NCBI RefSeq assembly: GCF_001545925.1 | Contig: NZ_LMVQ01000101.1 | Location: 1 to 41,071, forward strand | DNA from: Mycobacterium sp. NAZ190054 | GTDB lineage: Bacteria > Actinomycetota > Actinomycetes > Mycobacteriales > Mycobacteriaceae | Direction: 5' to 3' | Length of the DNA stretch: 41,071 nt | In this document: positions 37,546-41,071 of the stretch, piece after piece | Numbering within the stretch: the first letter of the stretch is position 1 | Layout of the letters: every line of letters starts with the position of its first letter | Notes under the pieces: generated by a model | The model's input: the letters and a program-made list of their open reading frames with translations, nothing else | Told to the model about the DNA's origin: nothing | The model's database searches: none | Made by a program: the position numbers and the translations under genes

Positions 37546-40500
37546 CTAACCGACATCGGCCTTTTCGGACTGCGGCGTGAGTAGCTCGACGATCCGGCCG
37601 ATCACCGCGGATGCTGTCGGATGCTCCCAGAGCAGGGTCGGAGGCAGTGACAGACCCGTGCGCTTCTCCAGGGCGCGCCGCAGCGCGACGGTCATGATCG
37701 AGTCGACACCGGCCTCTACCAACGGTATTCGCAGATCGACATCGGCCGCCGCCAGCCCGAGTTCGCCGGCGACCGCGTCGACGACCTGCTCGGCCACCCA
37801 TTCACCGAGATCGGCGTCGCCCGGGCCGGCCGGTGCGACATCGCCCGCGTCGTCCTCCCCGGTGGGTGCGACATCAGCCAGGATCGGCACCGCCGCCGCC
37901 TCGGGAAGGAGCGGCAGCACAACGACATTCGGCTCCTCACCGCGCATCGCCGAATCCAGGGCCCGCATCGCGTCGTCCGCCCCGACCGTACCCATGCCGA
38001 GCGCTTCGAGTTGGGCTGCGACGAACCCCGACGTCGACCCCATGCCCAGACCGCGCCACGCCGTCCACGCGACGCTGACCGTGTTGTCCCCGAGACTGCG
38101 CCGGTGCCGCGCGGTCGCGTCGAGGAACGCGTTGGCGCACGCATACGCCCCCTGCCCGGGGAAGCCCGCGAGATAACCGCACGACGAGAACAGCACCATC
38201 CAGTCCAGCTGCTCGGGCGGGAACAGTTCGTGCAGGGTCAACGTGCCGGCGACCTTCGGACGCATCGCGGTGCGGAGGTCTTCGTCCGACGTATTCAACA
38301 GCAGCGCACCGGCTTCCACACCCGCAGCGTGCACCACACCGCGTACCGGCGGCAGGTCGCGGAGCACCGCACGCAGTGCGTCGCCGGCCTCCTCGGCACC
38401 GATGTCGATCGGCGCGACGCGCACGGACACACCGCGCTCCTCCAGCGCGGACACCGCGCGGATCGCTTCGGTGGGGGCGTGCGCCCACTGCTCGCGGTGT
38501 GGCATACCCGACCGCGACAGCAGCACCAGCCGGCGGGCCCCGAGGTCGGCGAGGCGGTGCGCGATCCGCAACCCCAGCGCCCCGGTGCCACCGGTGACCA
38601 GGTACGTACCACCGGGTGTACACGTCATCGGGGCGCCGCCGCCGGGCCGCGCATGGGCCAGCCGCGCCGTCATCGCCGCACCGTCACGGAAGACCACGAC
38701 GCCGTGGCCGGGCAGCGAGGCCAGCACCCCGACGGGCACTCCCCCGCCGGTGAGGTCGAGCACGCCGCCCCACAGATGCGGATGTTCGGCCGCGGCCACC
38801 CGCGACATCCCCCACAACGGGGCGTGCACCAGGTTGGCGCCCTCATGCACGTTGCGGGTCAGAACCCACAACCGTGCCTCAGACCCGTTGTCGTTCAGGT
38901 GCTTCAGCGCACCCAACACCTGCTCGGCGGCAGCCTCGGGTGCGTCGTGCCGCGGCAGCAACAGCACCACCGACCGCGGCCCGGTGTCGCCGGGCACCTG
39001 GTCGACACTTTCGTAGACGCGATGGGGCACCGCGGCGTCGTCCAGGTCACGCAGCACCGCCTCGACCCCGCTGCCGACCAATACGACCTCGGCGGGCCGG
39101 TCGCCGTCGTCGAACGCGGTCTCATGCCACGCCACGTGGTGCAGCATCCGTGCCGTATCGGCACCCGCGGCGCTCTCCAGCTCCTCGAACGTCATCGCCG
39201 TCAGCGACGCCCGCACCGCCCCCGATTCGTCGGCGATCGCGACGTCGGTGGTGGTGCCCTCCCGACGCCGAACGTGCAGCAGCGCGACGGCGGGCGGCGA
39301 GCCGCAGACGTGCACATGGTCGATGCGGGCGGGCATCCGCAACCGGGGCGGCCCGTCGAACACCGTGGACGCCGCCGACGTCGCCGCGTCCAGCACGCCG
39401 GCCCAGGTCCGCGGCGCCGAACCGTCCGCCTCGGCACGGACACGCACCAGGAGTTCGTCTGCACCCCGGCGTATTTCGAGCACCTCCCAGCCGAAGCCCA
39501 TCGCCGCCACCCCGAGCGTCGCGAGCGTGTCGACGACGTGGCCCGGAGGCAGCTGTTCGGTGCAGCGGTCCCAGATGGCCGCGTCGACGCCGCTGCCCAT
39601 CAGCTCGTTGAGCTCGCCCTGGAAGTCCTCGTCGGTCGCCACGACCGCGCTGCTGTGGGTGAGCCATCCGGACTCGGCGTCGTCGTCGGTGAGCCGCGAC
39701 GAGATCCGCAACGAGCGGTCCTGCAGAACCACCTGGATGTCGCGGGCCCGGCCGGGCGGCACCGGCGTGCGCAACCGCACATCGGTCAGACCCGATCCCG
39801 CCGCGGTCAGGAATGTGTTGAGAAGCACTGCCGCAGGGACGATCTCGGTGTCCTGGACGGGATGGTCGCCGGGGTAGGGACGGTTGTTCATGTCGAGCCG
39901 GGTCTGCCACACCCGTGACGGCACCTCGCCGGTCACGTCGACGACACCGCCGAGCAGCGTGTGCGACGCGGGGTCGTGCAGCGCACGGGTGTTGGGCGGC
40001 GGGGTCGGTGTGCGCCAGAACCGGCGGTGCTGCCATCGGGTGCCCGGCAGCTCGGGGGCCCACGGCATCGTCGCGGTGTACCCGTGCGCGATCGGCGCGC
40101 CGTGGCAGTACAGCGTCGCGACGGCGGCTTCGACGGCATCGGCCTCGGGTTGCCCACGCCGCAGCACCGGCACCACGGCGTGGTCGTCCATGCCGAGGCC
40201 GGTCAGTGTCTCGACGATCGAATGGGCCACCACCGGATGTGCGGACACCTCGAGGAACAACCGCCGCCCGTCCTGCGCGGCCGCCTGCACCGCTTCGGCG
40301 AAGCGCACCCGGCCGCGCAGGTTGGCCACCCAGTAGCCCGGGTCGCGGGCAGCGTCTGACCGGGGATCCTCCAGCGCCGTCGTATATAGCGGCACCCGGG
40401 CGCGTCCCGGCGCGGGCAGCGTCGCGACCATCCGGGCCAGTTCACCGGTGAGCGCGTCCATCGCCGGGCTGTGAAATGCCACGTCGGTGTTGACGCGCCG

Positions 40501-40950
40501 GACCATGACCCCCGCGGCCGTCCACACCTCGACGATCTCGTCGACCGCGGCCACCGTCCCCGAGACCACCGTGGACTCGGTGGAAGCGCTGATGGCCGCG
40601 ACCACGTCGGTGCGGCCACCGAGCCGGCGTTCGGCTTCACCGAAAGGCAAGCGCACCAACGCCATTGCGCCCTCACCTGCCACCGCGCGGAATCCCCGCG
40701 CGCGGTGACACGCGATCGACGCGCCGTGGGACAGGTCGAACACGCCGGCGGCCACACATGCCGCGACCTCACCGACCGAGTGTCCGATCACCGCGGCCGG
40801 CTCCATGCCGCGCTCGCGCAGCACCGCGGCGAGCCCGACCTGCATCGCGAAGGTGAGCGCCTGGATACGGTCCGTGCCGCCCAGTTCGCCGGTGGTCAGC
40901 GCGTCCCGCGCCGAGAAACCGAGCTCCCTGCCGAACACGTGGTCCACCAC
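37546..40950 (-). CDS. Iterative type I PKS, 6-methylsalicylate-synthase-like (AT-DH-KR-ACP; KS missing)
   Basis: This is the C-terminal 1134 residues of a large polyketide synthase. Domains in order: acyltransferase from its second quarter ([18 protein letters not shown], a malonyl-type AFH motif), dehydratase/thioester-hydrolase region ([41 protein letters not shown]), a linker, a ketoreductase ([17 protein letters not shown]; catalytic Ser/Tyr/Asn in [23 protein letters not shown]), and an acyl carrier domain ([22 protein letters not shown], then [15 protein letters not shown]). DH and ACP blocks match, from memory, the bacterial iterative 6-MSA/orsellinate synthases (AviM, ChlB1 class); the KR favours 6-MSA. 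The frame is open to 40950, where it meets an unrelated mca fragment. GTG 40950 is not a real start; the KS and AT N-terminus lie elsewhere. Its stop is 10 bases from the convergent DUF222 gene. Confidence 0.85.
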   Translation of the reverse strand: MVDHVFGRELGFSARDALTTGELGGTDRIQALTFAMQVGLAAVLRERGMEPAAVIGHSVGEVAACVAAGVFDLSHGASIACHRARGFRAVAGEGAMALVRLPFGEAERRLGGRTDVVAAISASTESTVVSGTVAAVDEIVEVWTAAGVMVRRVNTDVAFHSPAMDALTGELARMVATLPAPGRARVPLYTTALEDPRSDAARDPGYWVANLRGRVRFAEAVQAAAQDGRRLFLEVSAHPVVAHSIVETLTGLGMDDHAVVPVLRRGQPEADAVEAAVATLYCHGAPIAHGYTATMPWAPELPGTRWQHRRFWRTPTPPPNTRALHDPASHTLLGGVVDVTGEVPSRVWQTRLDMNNRPYPGDHPVQDTEIVPAAVLLNTFLTAAGSGLTDVRLRTPVPPGRARDIQVVLQDRSLRISSRLTDDDAESGWLTHSSAVVATDEDFQGELNELMGSGVDAAIWDRCTEQLPPGHVVDTLATLGVAAMGFGWEVLEIRRGADELLVRVRAEADGSAPRTWAGVLDAATSAASTVFDGPPRLRMPARIDHVHVCGSPPAVALLHVRRREGTTTDVAIADESGAVRASLTAMTFEELESAAGADTARMLHHVAWHETAFDDGDRPAEVVLVGSGVEAVLRDLDDAAVPHRVYESVDQVPGDTGPRSVVLLLPRHDAPEAAAEQVLGALKHLNDNGSEARLWVLTRNVHEGANLVHAPLWGMSRVAAAEHPHLWGGVLDLTGGGVPVGVLASLPGHGVVVFRDGAAMTARLAHARPGGGAPMTCTPGGTYLVTGGTGALGLRIAHRLADLGARRLVLLSRSGMPHREQWAHAPTEAIRAVSALEERGVSVRVAPIDIGAEEAGDALRAVLRDLPPVRGVVHAAGVEAGALLLNTSDEDLRTAMRPKVAGTLTLHELFPPEQLDWMVLFSSCGYLAGFPGQGAYACANAFLDATARHRRSLGDNTVSVAWTAWRGLGMGSTSGFVAAQLEALGMGTVGADDAMRALDSAMRGEEPNVVVLPLLPEAAAVPILADVAPTGEDDAGDVAPAGPGDADLGEWVAEQVVDAVAGELGLAAADVDLRIPLVEAGVDSIMTVALRRALEKRTGLSLPPTLLWEHPTASAVIGRIVELLTPQSEKADVG

Positions 40951-41071
40951 GCCGATGGAATGGCAGCAGCGGCTGTGGCCGACCGAGGAGTTCGAGCTGG
41001 CCAGGTCCAGGGTGCCGGTGGTACTGCCCGAGACCGACCTGTTCGCCGGGATCGAGGACGCGAGTGAATGA
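40951..41071 (+). CDS. mca: C-terminal fragment of mycothiol S-conjugate amidase, misplaced
   Basis: The plus strand from about 40952 to the TGA at 41069-41071 encodes [20 protein letters not shown], then [14 protein letters not shown] and stop. This is nearly identical, as I recall it, to the end of M. tuberculosis Mca (Rv1082: [19 protein letters not shown]...PETELFAGIEP), a zinc amidase that cleaves mycothiol S-conjugates in detoxification. Only about 39 residues are present. Upstream of 40951 this frame is antisense to the PKS and not homologous. mca normally lies far from the mbt locus, so the join at about 40950 is most likely an assembly artefact. Confidence 0.82.

Noticed and set aside
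1-41071. tRNA, rRNA, CRISPR arrays, insertion sequences or att sites
   Set aside because: None was recognised by eye. The short intergenic gaps (all under 300 bases) leave little room for RNA genes, and no transposase reading frame is present.

Overview
The window is high-GC (strongly GC3-biased) mycobacterial DNA, most likely from a rapidly growing Mycolicibacterium-type species. The gene order amiA2 / era / Rv2365c-like / CorC-like / ybeY / phoH / rsmE / dnaJ2 / hrcA / Rv2375-like / mbtH-mbtA matches, as I recall it, the M. tuberculosis Rv2363-Rv2384 segment, with several insertions and losses. The centre and main content is a complete mycobactin siderophore NRPS/PKS locus.

Left part (about 121-14600): a 5'-truncated amidase (amiA2), a secreted CAP-domain protein, an SDR oxidoreductase divergent from an XRE/MmyB-type regulator, then a tightly overlapping leftward housekeeping block (ybeY, a CBS/DUF21 membrane protein, a cytidine-deaminase-like protein, era) preceded by phoH. 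An mmpS-mmpL exporter pair is inserted between phoH and rsmE. It has its own IdeR-like iron box, which makes it a good candidate for the siderophore exporter. rsmE, dnaJ2 and hrcA follow, then a divergent small conserved protein.

Central part (14653-35941): mbtB-TE-mbtC-mbtD-mbtE-mbtF-mbtG-mbtH run leftward and every junction overlaps, so they form one translationally coupled operon. mbtA runs rightward from a shared intergenic region carrying one good and one weaker IdeR box. The assembly logic is: MbtA loads an aryl acid on the ArCP of MbtB; MbtB adds and cyclises Ser/Thr to an oxazoline; MbtE and MbtF add lysines; MbtC (KS) plus MbtD (AT-KR-ACP) supply the 3-hydroxyacyl link; MbtG N-hydroxylates lysine; MbtH chaperones the adenylation domains. 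The thioesterase is a stand-alone gene and has Cys in place of the usual nucleophilic Ser.

Right part (36146-40950): a DUF222/HNH (13E12-type) gene with an SOS box at its start and an internal frameshift, then a leftward type I PKS (AT-DH-KR-ACP present, KS outside the window). The PKS resembles bacterial iterative 6-methylsalicylate synthases. Next to a mycobactin locus this suggests a 6-methylsalicylate-capped mycobactin, of the kind classically described for M. phlei and some other fast growers.

Both window ends look artefactual. About 120 bases at each end do not belong to the adjoining gene: the right end is the C-terminus of mca (mycothiol S-conjugate amidase), and the left end is an unrecognised coding fragment on the minus strand. 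The truncations of the amidase and of the PKS should therefore not be read as biology without checking. No rRNA, tRNA, CRISPR array or insertion sequence was recognised, and no gene-free stretch exceeds 300 bases.
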